In this document: in pieces, positions 44,767 through 52,825 of the stretch
How positions within the stretch are numbered: position 1 is the first letter of the stretch
Layout: each line of letters starts with the position of its first letter
Source of the DNA: Rhizobium sp. BK602
GTDB taxonomy: Bacteria > Pseudomonadota > Alphaproteobacteria > Rhizobiales > Rhizobiaceae
Length of the DNA: 64,000 nt
Direction of reading: 5' to 3'
Assembly: GCF_014195095.1 (NCBI RefSeq)
Contig: NZ_JACIBC010000002.1
Location: 310,001 to 374,000, forward strand
The notes under the pieces: generated by a model
What the model was told of the DNA's origin: nothing
Seen by the model: only the letters and a program-made list of their open reading frames with translations
Databases searched by the model: none
Program-made: the position numbers and the translations under genes

Positions 44767-46026
44767 ATGGCGTCGGCACTGTTCTCTCTTGTCAAGAAAC
44801 TCGTCCGCAAAGGCTCCCTGAAACTTACGCTTGCTTCCGGCGAGACGCATATGATCGGCGATGGCTCCGGCGAAATGGTCGCCGTCCGTATTGCCGACCA
44901 GCAGGCGGAAGACGCGATCGCGCGCGATCCGACCCTGAAGCTCGGCGAAATGTACATGGAAGGACGCTTCATTCTGGAGCAGGGGGATATCTACGAATTC
45001 CTCTCCATGGTGAAGCAGAACACCACCAACGAAATCTTCGATCTGCGCATGGCCGCATTGCTGGTCGGCCGCATCGCCTGGCAGCAGATCAAGAGCCGCT
45101 CGCCGATCAACCGCAACAAGTACAATGTTGCGCATCATTACGACCTGTCGGCCAAGCTCTTCGATCTCTTCCTCGATGAGGACTGGCAATATTCCTGCGC
45201 CTATTTCAACCCGCCCGGCATCAGCCTGGACGAGGCGCAGGTGGCAAAGAAGCGGCATATCGCCGCCAAGCTGCTCGTCGAGCCCGGCCAGCGCGTTCTG
45301 GAAATCGGCTCCGGCTGGGGCGGCATGGGCATGTATCTTGCCGAAGCCAATCCAGGCCTCGATTTCACCGGCATCACGCTGAGCGAGGAGCAGCTCAAGG
45401 TCTCGCGCGAACGCGCCGCCAAGCGCGGCCTGTCCGATCGCGTCCGTTTCGAGCTGCAGGACTATCGCTATCTGACCGGCAAGAAGTTTGATCGCATCGT
45501 CTCGGTCGGCATGTTCGAACATGTCGGCATCGGCGACTACGGAAAGTTCTTCCGCAAGGTTTCCGAGCTTCTCGACGACAATGGCGTCATGCTGCTGCAC
45601 TCGATCGCCCGCCCGAAACCGAGCTTTGCGACCAACGCCTTCATCGAGAAGTATATTTTCCCGGGCGGCTACATCCCCTCGATCGGGGAGACGACGCCGC
45701 CGCTGGAAAAGGCCGGACTGCTGGTCAAGGATATCGAAGTCCTGCCGATGCATTACGCCTATACGCTGCGTCACTGGCGTAACCGCTTCGTGGCGCGCAA
45801 GGCGGAAGCCGTCGCGCTTTACGACGAGAATTTCTTCCGCATGTGGGAGTTCTATCTCGCTGGCTCGGAAATGGGCTTCCGCTGGGATGAGCTCTTCATC
45901 ATGCAGATCCAGATCGCCAAGAACCAGTTCGCCGTGCCCGACAACCGCAATTATATTGCCGAGCGCGAGGCGAAGCTCAGGGAGTTCGAGGCGAGCCGGG
46001 CGCCGCTGGAGAAGGTGACGTTCTAG
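44767..46026 (+). CDS. cfa: Cyclopropane-fatty-acyl-phospholipid synthase family methyltransferase
   Basis: A 419-residue SAM-dependent enzyme acting on unsaturated chains of membrane phospholipids. The SAM motif is 'VLEIGSGWGGMGMYLAEANP', followed by 'GITLSEEQLKVSRERA' and 'IVSVGMFEHVGIGDYGKFF' and 'YIFPGGYIPSIGET'; 'YNVAHHYDLSAKLFDLFL' precedes it. All fit the CFA synthase family. Rhizobia have several cfa paralogues, so the symbol is for the family. It stands alone, closed by a terminator. Confidence 0.9.
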   Translation: MASALFSLVKKLVRKGSLKLTLASGETHMIGDGSGEMVAVRIADQQAEDAIARDPTLKLGEMYMEGRFILEQGDIYEFLSMVKQNTTNEIFDLRMAALLVGRIAWQQIKSRSPINRNKYNVAHHYDLSAKLFDLFLDEDWQYSCAYFNPPGISLDEAQVAKKRHIAAKLLVEPGQRVLEIGSGWGGMGMYLAEANPGLDFTGITLSEEQLKVSRERAAKRGLSDRVRFELQDYRYLTGKKFDRIVSVGMFEHVGIGDYGKFFRKVSELLDDNGVMLLHSIARPKPSFATNAFIEKYIFPGGYIPSIGETTPPLEKAGLLVKDIEVLPMHYAYTLRHWRNRFVARKAEAVALYDENFFRMWEFYLAGSEMGFRWDELFIMQIQIAKNQFAVPDNRNYIAEREAKLREFEASRAPLEKVTF

Positions 46027-46050
46027 GCATTTGCCCTTGTTTGGAAGGTT

Positions 46051-46084
46051 GCCGGCCCTGAAAAATCATGGGGCCGGCGTTTTG
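46051..46084 (+). terminator. Terminator after the cfa gene
   Basis: GCCGGCCC (46051-46058) pairs with GGGCCGGC (46071-46078), 12-base loop, followed by GTTTTG. Confidence 0.8.
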
Positions 46085-46110
46085 TCTCTGCGTGGTCAAA
46101 CATCGGGGTG

Positions 46111-46527
46111 CTATTTGACCACCTTGATCGCAATATCAGTCGTTAGTCCTGATATGTGAAAGGTTGCCCGGTCGGTGCCGATGAACCCTGGATCGGAGCG
46201 ATAGAAGACAGCGGCGCCTTGAACCGATTTGTTGCTACACACTCGATTGAAGCCCTCTTTAATTGTGTCGGCGCGACCGGAGCGTACTTCAAAACTGACG
46301 TTACCATGCTCCGGGTATCTGACGGTTTCCGGATAGGTGTAGGATACAAATTTACAGTCCTTGGTTCCCTGGAACATCATGAGAAGTGATGTTTTCTTAC
46401 CGGAGACAGCTGTTACCGCACGTCGCTCTTGTCTCCCTCCGCCGAGCGGCCCGCTGGCACAGCTTGAAAGCGCGGCGGCGATAACGGCGAGCAAGATACC
46501 GCCGCGGATCAGATAGCTGTTTTGCAT
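46111..46527 (-). CDS. Small lipoprotein with Ig-like motif (paralogue 1)
   Basis: A 138-residue predicted lipoprotein: hydrophobic signal ('GGILLAVIAAALSSCASGP', lipobox LSSC), then a single beta-rich domain. Its core 'SVQGAAVFYRSDPGFIGTDR' resembles the 'Y-P-x-GF-x-GTD' signature of Big/cadherin-like repeats. AAAGGGG precedes ATG 46527. It is clearly paralogous to the next gene upstream (46633-47067). Outer or inner membrane placement cannot be told. No function known. Confidence 0.75.
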   Translation of the reverse strand: MQNSYLIRGGILLAVIAAALSSCASGPLGGGRQERRAVTAVSGKKTSLLMMFQGTKDCKFVSYTYPETVRYPEHGNVSFEVRSGRADTIKEGFNRVCSNKSVQGAAVFYRSDPGFIGTDRATFHISGLTTDIAIKVVK

Positions 46528-46632
46528 TTCGCCCCTTTCAAAATCGCACCGGACCATGGCCCATGATTCGGTGTTTGATTTTCGGCCTCGCCGTCGCCTC
46601 TTGACTGCGGATGCGATGCGACGATGGCCCGG

Positions 46633-47067
46633 TTATTTGCCGACATGAATCACGAATGTTCTGTCTTGCACCGTGCCGTCCGTATTCAGCCCTGTGAGAC
46701 GTGCCGTGAATTGATCGGTTCCGACGAAGCCGGGGTTGGAGGTGTAGAAGATATTGTTCCCCTGGACGGATTTGCCGCTACAAAAATACGCGTTGCTGCC
46801 CTTGGGGAACTTCGCTGCAACCGGACCATGCTCGATATCGATCCTGCCATGGGCAGGTTGCTTGATGATGCCGGTGTAAGGAAAACCCGCAAAGGTACAA
46901 TCCGGCTTCACCAGCGAGGCGCCTGTGATCCGTGTCTTCTTGCCGGGTGCAGCCCTGCCTGAAAACTGGCTCTGCTTGGCGCCGCCGATTGGCGCGGACA
47001 CGCAGCCTGAAAGCGCCATGCCGGCGCTGAGGAAAGCGCTGAGATAAATCAAAGATCTGGGCTTCAT
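46633..47067 (-). CDS. Small lipoprotein with Ig-like motif (paralogue 2)
   Basis: A 144-residue lipoprotein: signal 'SLIYLSAFLSAGMALSGCVS' (lipobox LSGC), then one domain with 'IIKQPAHGRIDIEHGP' and 'SVQGNNIFYTSNPGFVGTDQ'. It shares the order Gly-Lys-Lys-Thr, a Cys before the first strand, 'KSVQG..FY.S.PGF.GTD' and length with the neighbour at 46111-46527. The pair probably arose by tandem duplication and has diverged strongly. Confidence 0.75.
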   Translation of the reverse strand: MKPRSLIYLSAFLSAGMALSGCVSAPIGGAKQSQFSGRAAPGKKTRITGASLVKPDCTFAGFPYTGIIKQPAHGRIDIEHGPVAAKFPKGSNAYFCSGKSVQGNNIFYTSNPGFVGTDQFTARLTGLNTDGTVQDRTFVIHVGK

Positions 47068-47337
47068 TCCACTCTCTCGTTTAATTTTTATATTGGAAAT
47101 TCATTGTCTATGCCTGAGCCCTGGGGCGCGTTTTGATTGAGTAGCGCATGCCGGAATTAAATCGCTGCGACAGATCGGCGCAAGCCGGTTACCAACGCAG
47201 GTCCCATCGAAAATTTTGCCGCCAGCCCTCGATCCGATCACGCTTGGTTAAGAGAGCGGTAATGCGATCCGGATAATTTGAAGCAACTCTCGGGGTGCGT
47301 GTATGGCTCCGTTGTATTGCGTATGATGGAGTTGCCT

Positions 47338-48147
47338 GTGTTTGCGAAGTCGCGTCTGTTTTTCACTTTCGGCTTGTTCGTTGCGTCCGCCGGTGCGGCT
47401 TCGGCCGGGGATGGCCAGTACCTCTGGTCGGGCAACTGGTATCTAAGCGTCGGCGCGGCCGGTTTCTCGGCGCCGAAGTTTGAAGGCAGCAAGCACAATA
47501 AACTGCAGTGGTCGCCGCTGATCTCCGTCGGCAGGCAGGGTCCAGGCCCGCGCTTCTCCTCGCGCAACGACAATCCATCCTTTGCCTTGGTCGAGAGCGA
47601 CGCCTTCCGCGCCGGTATCGTTGGCAAGTTCGTGCCGAGCCGCGATAGCGGCGACGGTCACGAGCTGAAGGGCCTGAAGAAGGTAAAGTGGGGCGTCGAG
47701 GCCGGCGGCTTTGCCGAGGCCTATCCGACCGACTGGCTGCGCGCCCGCGTCGAAGTTCGCCAGGGCATTCGTGCCCATAGCGGCATCGTGGCCGATGCCG
47801 CCGTCGACGCCTTCACCGACATCACCCCGGAACTGCGCCTGTCCGGTGGCCCGCGCATGACGCTCGCCTCCAACGATTATTTCAACACCTACTACGGCGT
47901 GAATGCCCGCGAGGCGGCGGCATCCGGCCTCAGCCGCTACAATCCGGGCGGTGGGGTGAAATCCGTCGGTGCCGGCGGTGCGTTGACGTGGAAGCCGACC
48001 GAGAACTGGACCACCAGTACCTTCGTGGAATATACGCGCCTGACCGGCCCGGCCGGCGACAGCAGTCTCGTGCGTGAACGCGGCGACCGCAACCAGCTCC
48101 TGGTCGGTGTTTCCGCCAGCTACAAGTTCAACTTCACGATGAACTGA
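47338..48147 (+). CDS. MipA/OmpV family outer membrane protein
   Basis: A 269-residue protein with a signal peptide ('SRLFFTFGLFVASAGAASAG') and amphipathic beta strands ending in an aromatic-rich C-terminal strand ('LLVGVSASYKFNFTMN'). The family is named for the MltA-interacting MipA, a scaffold of murein enzymes, and OmpV. The start is uncertain: GTG 47338 has GGAG at good distance, while ATGs at 47323 and 47326 have none. The mature outer membrane barrel is unaffected. Confidence 0.82.
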   Translation: MFAKSRLFFTFGLFVASAGAASAGDGQYLWSGNWYLSVGAAGFSAPKFEGSKHNKLQWSPLISVGRQGPGPRFSSRNDNPSFALVESDAFRAGIVGKFVPSRDSGDGHELKGLKKVKWGVEAGGFAEAYPTDWLRARVEVRQGIRAHSGIVADAAVDAFTDITPELRLSGGPRMTLASNDYFNTYYGVNAREAAASGLSRYNPGGGVKSVGAGGALTWKPTENWTTSTFVEYTRLTGPAGDSSLVRERGDRNQLLVGVSASYKFNFTMN

Positions 48148-48211
48148 GAAAAGCGTGGGGCTCCGGCTCCATTGCTTGACCACGGACGCCGGATGTCACT
48201 ACTACTCACTC

Positions 48212-49171
48212 ATGCAAAAGACAGGCGACATCAACGGGCGCGTCGCTGACGCGCCGTCCGGCAACTGGGTTTACCGCATCCTGCCTCCGGGGCTCTGGCC
48301 CTATGCGCAGCTGGCGCGCTGGGACAGGCCGATCGGCTGGGAACTGCTGATGTGGCCGTGTTTCTGGTCGGCCGCACTGGCCGCCAATGCCGCTGCCGCA
48401 GCGGGCCAGTCGCCCGGCTTCCTGCTGATCTATCACCTTTTTCTCTATTTCATCGGCTCGGTCGCCATGCGCGGCGCCGGCTGCACCTATAATGATCTGG
48501 TCGATCACGATATCGACATGGAAGTGGCCCGCACGCGCTCGCGTCCGCTGCCTTCCGGCCGCGTGACCCGGCGTCAGGCCAAGATCTTCATGGCGCTGCA
48601 GGCGCTGGTCGGATTGCTGGTGCTGCTGCAGTTCAACGGGTTCGCCATCGTTCTCGGCGTGCTGTCGCTCGGTATCGTCGCGCTTTATCCCTTCGCAAAG
48701 CGCTTCACCGACTGGCCGCAATTCTTCCTGGGCCTTGCCTTCTCCTGGGGCGCGCTCATGGGCTGGGCCGGCCTGTTCGGCGGCCTGTCGCTCGCTTCCG
48801 TCTTGCTCTATGCCGCCGCCATCCTCTGGACGATCGGCTACGACACGATCTATGCCCATCAGGACAAGGAGGACGACGAACTCGTCGGCGTACGCTCCAC
48901 CGCCCGGCTCTTCGGCGACAAGACCCGCCTCTGGCTGGTCGGCCTTTATGGCGCGGCGCTGGTGCTGATGCTGCTATCCTTCGCGCTGGCCGGAGCCGGC
49001 TGGCTTTCCTATATCGGCCTTCTCATCGCCGGCGGCATGTTCGCCTATCAGATCGCCGTGCTCGACATCAACGATGCGCAGCAATGCCTGGCCCTGTTCA
49101 GGTTCAACGGCAAGGTCGGCCTCATCATCTTTTCCGGCCTCTTCCTGTCGTTCCTGTTGCTTGTCGTCTGA
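48212..49171 (+). CDS. ubiA: 4-hydroxybenzoate polyprenyltransferase
   Basis: A 319-residue integral membrane prenyltransferase of ubiquinone synthesis. Both Asp motifs are present: 'CTYNDLVDHDIDMEVARTRS' (NDxxDxxxD) and 'YDTIYAHQDKEDDELVGVRS' (DxxxD). 'RTRSRPLPSGRVT' is also typical. Seven to nine helices are visible. ATG 48212 lacks a clear SD; the longer frame from 48155 is unlikely. It uses the product of the long-chain prenyl synthase at 23836-24852. Confidence 0.93.
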   Translation: MQKTGDINGRVADAPSGNWVYRILPPGLWPYAQLARWDRPIGWELLMWPCFWSAALAANAAAAAGQSPGFLLIYHLFLYFIGSVAMRGAGCTYNDLVDHDIDMEVARTRSRPLPSGRVTRRQAKIFMALQALVGLLVLLQFNGFAIVLGVLSLGIVALYPFAKRFTDWPQFFLGLAFSWGALMGWAGLFGGLSLASVLLYAAAILWTIGYDTIYAHQDKEDDELVGVRSTARLFGDKTRLWLVGLYGAALVLMLLSFALAGAGWLSYIGLLIAGGMFAYQIAVLDINDAQQCLALFRFNGKVGLIIFSGLFLSFLLLVV

Positions 49172-49181
49172 GCAAACGGAA

Positions 49182-49204
49182 AACCCGGCGTGGGGCGCCG
49201 GGTT
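49182..49204. terminator. Terminator between ubiA and the convergent DUF6101 gene
   Basis: A 9-bp stem AACCCGGCG / CGCCGGGTT with a 5-base loop, between convergent genes. T-runs are short, so moderate strength is expected. Confidence 0.7.
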
Positions 49205-49227
49205 CGATCCAATGAAAGTGGCCGATC

Positions 49228-49794
49228 TCAATGCCGCGCGATGATCTCGCGGCCTTCGATCTTCATCTTGATGCCGAGCTTGCCGGTCGAACGGCGTACC
49301 AGGAAGCGCGGGCGGCGCTCGGCGAAATAGGAATGGCGGCGGCGCGGCTGGGCGTCGCGGGCGGCAACCCCGCCCAGATGCTCTTCCAGCGGACGGGCAA
49401 CGCCATCGGCTTCGATCATCAGCATGGGGATGCGGAAGGCTTCCGACCACGAGCGCCAGTCGGCGGCGATGTCGCTCAGGTCATGGGCAACGAGAAGGGG
49501 GATGCAGAGATCCGGATCGGAATGATGCAGCTCCAGCGTCACGGTGACTTCGCCGTCGCCATGGTCGATGGCGCGGGCGGCGACGCCCTTGAAGGCGCGC
49601 TTCGGCAGGGCGACCGACAGCGGCAGGCCGCTGGACGGCAGGATCTTGCGCAGCACGGCGCCGCGCTCGTCGATCGTGATGGTGACGTCACCCTCGGCAC
49701 CCCGCATGGCATAGCTGACCTGTTGCGGAAAGCGCGCCGGATCAAGCCGCAGTGTGTTTCCAGCCCAATCGGGCTTCAGGACGGTATTTGTCAT
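49228..49794 (-). CDS. DUF6101 family protein
   Basis: A 188-residue protein starting 'TNTVLKPDWAGNTLRLDPAR', with 'RAFKGVAARAIDHGDGEVTV' in the middle. The C-terminal part is basic and ends 'SYFAERRPRFLVRRSTGKLG'. This matches rhizobial proteins grouped as DUF6101. No membrane segment or known active site is visible. Likely cytosolic, function unknown. Convergent with ubiA. Confidence 0.75.
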   Translation of the reverse strand: MTNTVLKPDWAGNTLRLDPARFPQQVSYAMRGAEGDVTITIDERGAVLRKILPSSGLPLSVALPKRAFKGVAARAIDHGDGEVTVTLELHHSDPDLCIPLLVAHDLSDIAADWRSWSEAFRIPMLMIEADGVARPLEEHLGGVAARDAQPRRRHSYFAERRPRFLVRRSTGKLGIKMKIEGREIIARH

Positions 49795-50114
49795 CTAATC
49801 TCTACCCTTGCTTTACCTGAGAGCCGGTTTTCCGGTCTTCTTACGGAGAACGTCATGTCCTCTCGTTGGGTTCAGATTAGGCGGCGTCCCTTCCAGACAG
49901 CTTAAAAATCGCGGTTAAGAAAACTTTGCATCCTCAAATGGTTAGCAAAACTGAATCGATCAGGGTTTCCATAAAATGAACGCACGGCCAAAGCGGTCGT
50001 GCCGATCCGGCACACGCAATGGCTGAAGTATTGTAAGTCTCGGGTAAGGTTTCAGTGCAATACTATCGAGAGATTCGCTCGGTTTATATTAGAGATTTAT
50101 TGGGAATCGCACTG
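49795..50114. other. Intergenic region upstream of the DUF1217 gene
   Basis: No gene in 320 bases. AT-richer than its surroundings. TTAA at 49902-49905 and 49915-49918 are 9 bases apart, which misses the CtrA spacing of 7. The stretch GCCGGTTTTCCGG near 49823 is a small hairpin. Confidence 0.5.
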
Positions 50115-52622
50115 ATGGTATCCACCTATGTTGGTTACACGACCGCTACCAGAAGCATGGCGACGTCGCTCAATCAGGTGGCATCCCAGTCGCAGAACAA
50201 GCGTCAGATCGATTATTACAATGCCAATATCGGCAAGGTGAAAACCGTCGACGACTTCATGGACGACTACCAGCTCTATAGTTATGCCATGGAAGCCTAC
50301 GGCCTGTCGGACATGACCTATGCCAAGGCCTTTATGAAACAGGTCTTGACCAGCGATCTCAGCGATTCCAGCAGTTTTGCCAACAAACTGACCGACCCGC
50401 GCTACAAGGAAATCGCCGCGGCGTTCAATTTTGGCACGAGCAGCTCCTCGGCGGCGCAAACCAGCACCCAGGAAGACGATCTGATCGGCCTCTACAAGCA
50501 ATCCTTCACGACGGAGGAAACCGCTGCCCAGACCGAAACCAGCTATTACAACCTGCATATCAGCGATGTTAAGACCGTCGACGACCTGCTCGGCAACAGC
50601 CGCCTCAGAGACTATGTGCTGAAAGCTTACGGCCTCGACCCGACCTATACGTCGAATTCCTATCTGAAACAGGTTCTGACGAGCGATGTCAGCGATCCCG
50701 ACAGCTTCGTCAATCAGAATGGCAGCACGGCGACCAAGGCGCTGGCCGCCGAATTCAATTTCAATGCCGACGGAACGGTGAAGACGTCGACGTCGGATGA
50801 CGACACAGCCTATTACGAAAGCCAGATCGGCTCGATCACCTCCGTGGATGAGCTGACCTCCAATCCCCGGCTGTTCGAATATGTCAAAACCGCCTTTGAC
50901 ATCCCGACCTATATTACCGCCAGCCAGTTCAACGCCGCCGCCGAGAACGCGACCACCGCCGAAGCGAAGGGGCTGACCGATGTCATGGCGCAGTTCAATT
51001 TCCAGAGCGACGGCACCGTCGCCGATGGCGAAGAGGCGCAGACCTCTGCCCAGATAAGCGCGACGACGGATGGCTATACCGCCAACTACAAGGGTGGCCC
51101 GCAGACGCTTGGTCAGATGACCGATGTCACCAGCGCCTATAACGGCACGGTCCCGTCCTTCACGACGACGGTCGGCGCGACCGACAACGATCTCTATTAC
51201 AAGGATCATATCGGCTCCATCACCTCGGTCGACGAACTGACCTCGGACAGCCGTCTCCTGAATTACATCAAGACCGCCTACGGCATTGCCGCGGATACGC
51301 CGGCCGTCGTGTTCAAGAACGCCTTCGCGAGCTCGTCGACGGCCTCCATCTTCGGCCTCACCGATGTCGTCGCGGCATTCAACTTCCAGTCGGACGGGAC
51401 GCTGGCGAGTGGCGATGTCGCCCAATCCCAGGACGAGATCGACGCGGCCTCGACGGCCTACATGCAGAATTACCAGGCGTCGCAGACATCCCTGACCACC
51501 GATGCCGTCAACAATTACAAGACCCGCATTGCCGACGTGAAGACCATCAAGGATTTCTTCGCCACCAATTCCGAGGCCGATAGCGACTCGTCCAATGACA
51601 GTCTCCCCGAGCTCTATGACATGGCGCTGCGGGCCTACGGCATCAGCTCGAGCGAAATGACGAAGACGCAGATGCAGAAGATCCTCGAGAGCGATCCCTA
51701 CGATCCCAAGAGCTATGTCAGTTCGCTCAAGGACGACCGCTTCACCAATCTCGCCAAGGCCTTCAACTTCGACAGCGACGGCAAGCTGGAGGCGCCGGTC
51801 CAGGCGCTGTCGCAGACGCAGATCAACAACTACATCTCGGATTATTCCAGCCAGAGCACCTTCGGGTTGACGGGTGCCGAGAAGACGAAGGCCGCCAGCG
51901 ACGCCAAGGATGCCGGCACCTATTTCGCCACCAATATCGTCAAGGTCACCAGCGTCAGCGATCTCCTCGCCGACAGCAAGCTCACCGATTTCATCCTGAA
52001 GGCCAACGGCATCGATCCGAAAACGGTCAGCACAGCAACCTTGAAGAAGGCTTTTGCATCCGATCCGAGCGATTCCAAGAGCTTCGTCAACACGGACGAC
52101 GGTGCGCAATTCAAGAGCATCGTCGAAGGCTTCAATTTCGACACGGATGGAAACCTGACCAACACCAAGCTGGGCACCGCGCAGAACACGGGCACGGTCG
52201 CGCAGACCAACGATCTCTTCCTGCGCCAGACCCTCGAGGACCAGGAAGGGGAGACCAATCCCGGCGTGCGCCTGGCGCTCTATTTTCAGCGCAAGGCGCC
52301 GGACATCACCTCCATCTACGATATCATGGGTGACAGCGCGCTCTATCAGGTCCTCACCACGACCTTCAGCCTGCCGAGCTCGATGTCCTCCATGGATGTC
52401 GATTCGCAGGCAAAGCTCCTCAACAAGGTCATCGACATCACCGACCTGCATGACCCGGACAAGGTCAACAAGCTCCTGCAGCGCTTCTCGGCCATGTACG
52501 ATCTGACGAACAACACCAGCTCCTCGTCGTCGCCCGCACTGTCCATCCTGACGAGTTCGTCCTCCAGTACCGGCATCAGCGCCGACACTCTGCTGTCGAT
52601 CGCGCAGCTTTCCTCCCGTTAA
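50115..52622 (+). CDS. DUF1217 repeat protein
   Basis: A protein of about 835 residues made of six repeats, each with 'YY..I..VKTVDDLL', a helical 'LKAYGL' block, often 'LTSDxSDPxSF', and a closing 'FNFxxDG'. They start near nt 50212, 50544, 50808, 51192, 51516 and 51918, followed by a shorter C-terminal unit. Repeats 3 and 4 lack the 'SDPxSF' block and use 'ITSVDELTS'. DUF1217 is nearly confined to Rhizobiales, and family members also occur in flagellar clusters. It is Ser/Thr/Asp-rich with no signal peptide. Start 50115 is uncertain. Function unknown. Confidence 0.85.
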   Translation: MVSTYVGYTTATRSMATSLNQVASQSQNKRQIDYYNANIGKVKTVDDFMDDYQLYSYAMEAYGLSDMTYAKAFMKQVLTSDLSDSSSFANKLTDPRYKEIAAAFNFGTSSSSAAQTSTQEDDLIGLYKQSFTTEETAAQTETSYYNLHISDVKTVDDLLGNSRLRDYVLKAYGLDPTYTSNSYLKQVLTSDVSDPDSFVNQNGSTATKALAAEFNFNADGTVKTSTSDDDTAYYESQIGSITSVDELTSNPRLFEYVKTAFDIPTYITASQFNAAAENATTAEAKGLTDVMAQFNFQSDGTVADGEEAQTSAQISATTDGYTANYKGGPQTLGQMTDVTSAYNGTVPSFTTTVGATDNDLYYKDHIGSITSVDELTSDSRLLNYIKTAYGIAADTPAVVFKNAFASSSTASIFGLTDVVAAFNFQSDGTLASGDVAQSQDEIDAASTAYMQNYQASQTSLTTDAVNNYKTRIADVKTIKDFFATNSEADSDSSNDSLPELYDMALRAYGISSSEMTKTQMQKILESDPYDPKSYVSSLKDDRFTNLAKAFNFDSDGKLEAPVQALSQTQINNYISDYSSQSTFGLTGAEKTKAASDAKDAGTYFATNIVKVTSVSDLLADSKLTDFILKANGIDPKTVSTATLKKAFASDPSDSKSFVNTDDGAQFKSIVEGFNFDTDGNLTNTKLGTAQNTGTVAQTNDLFLRQTLEDQEGETNPGVRLALYFQRKAPDITSIYDIMGDSALYQVLTTTFSLPSSMSSMDVDSQAKLLNKVIDITDLHDPDKVNKLLQRFSAMYDLTNNTSSSSSPALSILTSSSSSTGISADTLLSIAQLSSR

Positions 52623-52729
52623 AGGACTTGATCGCGAACATATAGGGTGGGCGCGATCTCGGCGACCGCGGTGCTGCTCCGCTGTCCCGACGGCTGGCGT
52701 CTCATTTTAGGAAGCTTTGCGAAGAGATT

Positions 52730-52755
52730 TTAAGGCGGTGTTAAGATTTATTTAA
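52730..52755. promoter_or_regulatory. Two overlapping CtrA-type boxes
   Basis: TTAA occurs at 52730-52733, 52741-52744 and 52752-52755, each separated by exactly 7 bases. This gives two TTAA-N7-TTAA motifs sharing the middle TTAA, 70-95 bases before the PBP start. The match to the CtrA consensus of alphaproteobacterial cell-cycle genes is exact; binding is inferred. Confidence 0.7.
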
Positions 52756-52825
52756 ACGCCTTAACCTAAAAAGGCGCCTATACAGAGCCGCTTTTACGCC
52801 CCGAATCTCCTTAAATTGCATAGCA

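Noticed and set aside
49182..49215. GGTTCGATCC resembling a tRNA T-loop
   Set aside because: It is the arm and flank of the ubiA terminator; no acceptor or anticodon stem surrounds it.
49902..49918. TTAA pair upstream of the DUF1217 gene as a CtrA box
   Set aside because: Spacing is 9 bases, not 7.
50097..52451. 784-codon open frame antisense to the DUF1217 gene
   Set aside because: Repetitive only because it mirrors the real repeats; plus-strand translation matches a known family.
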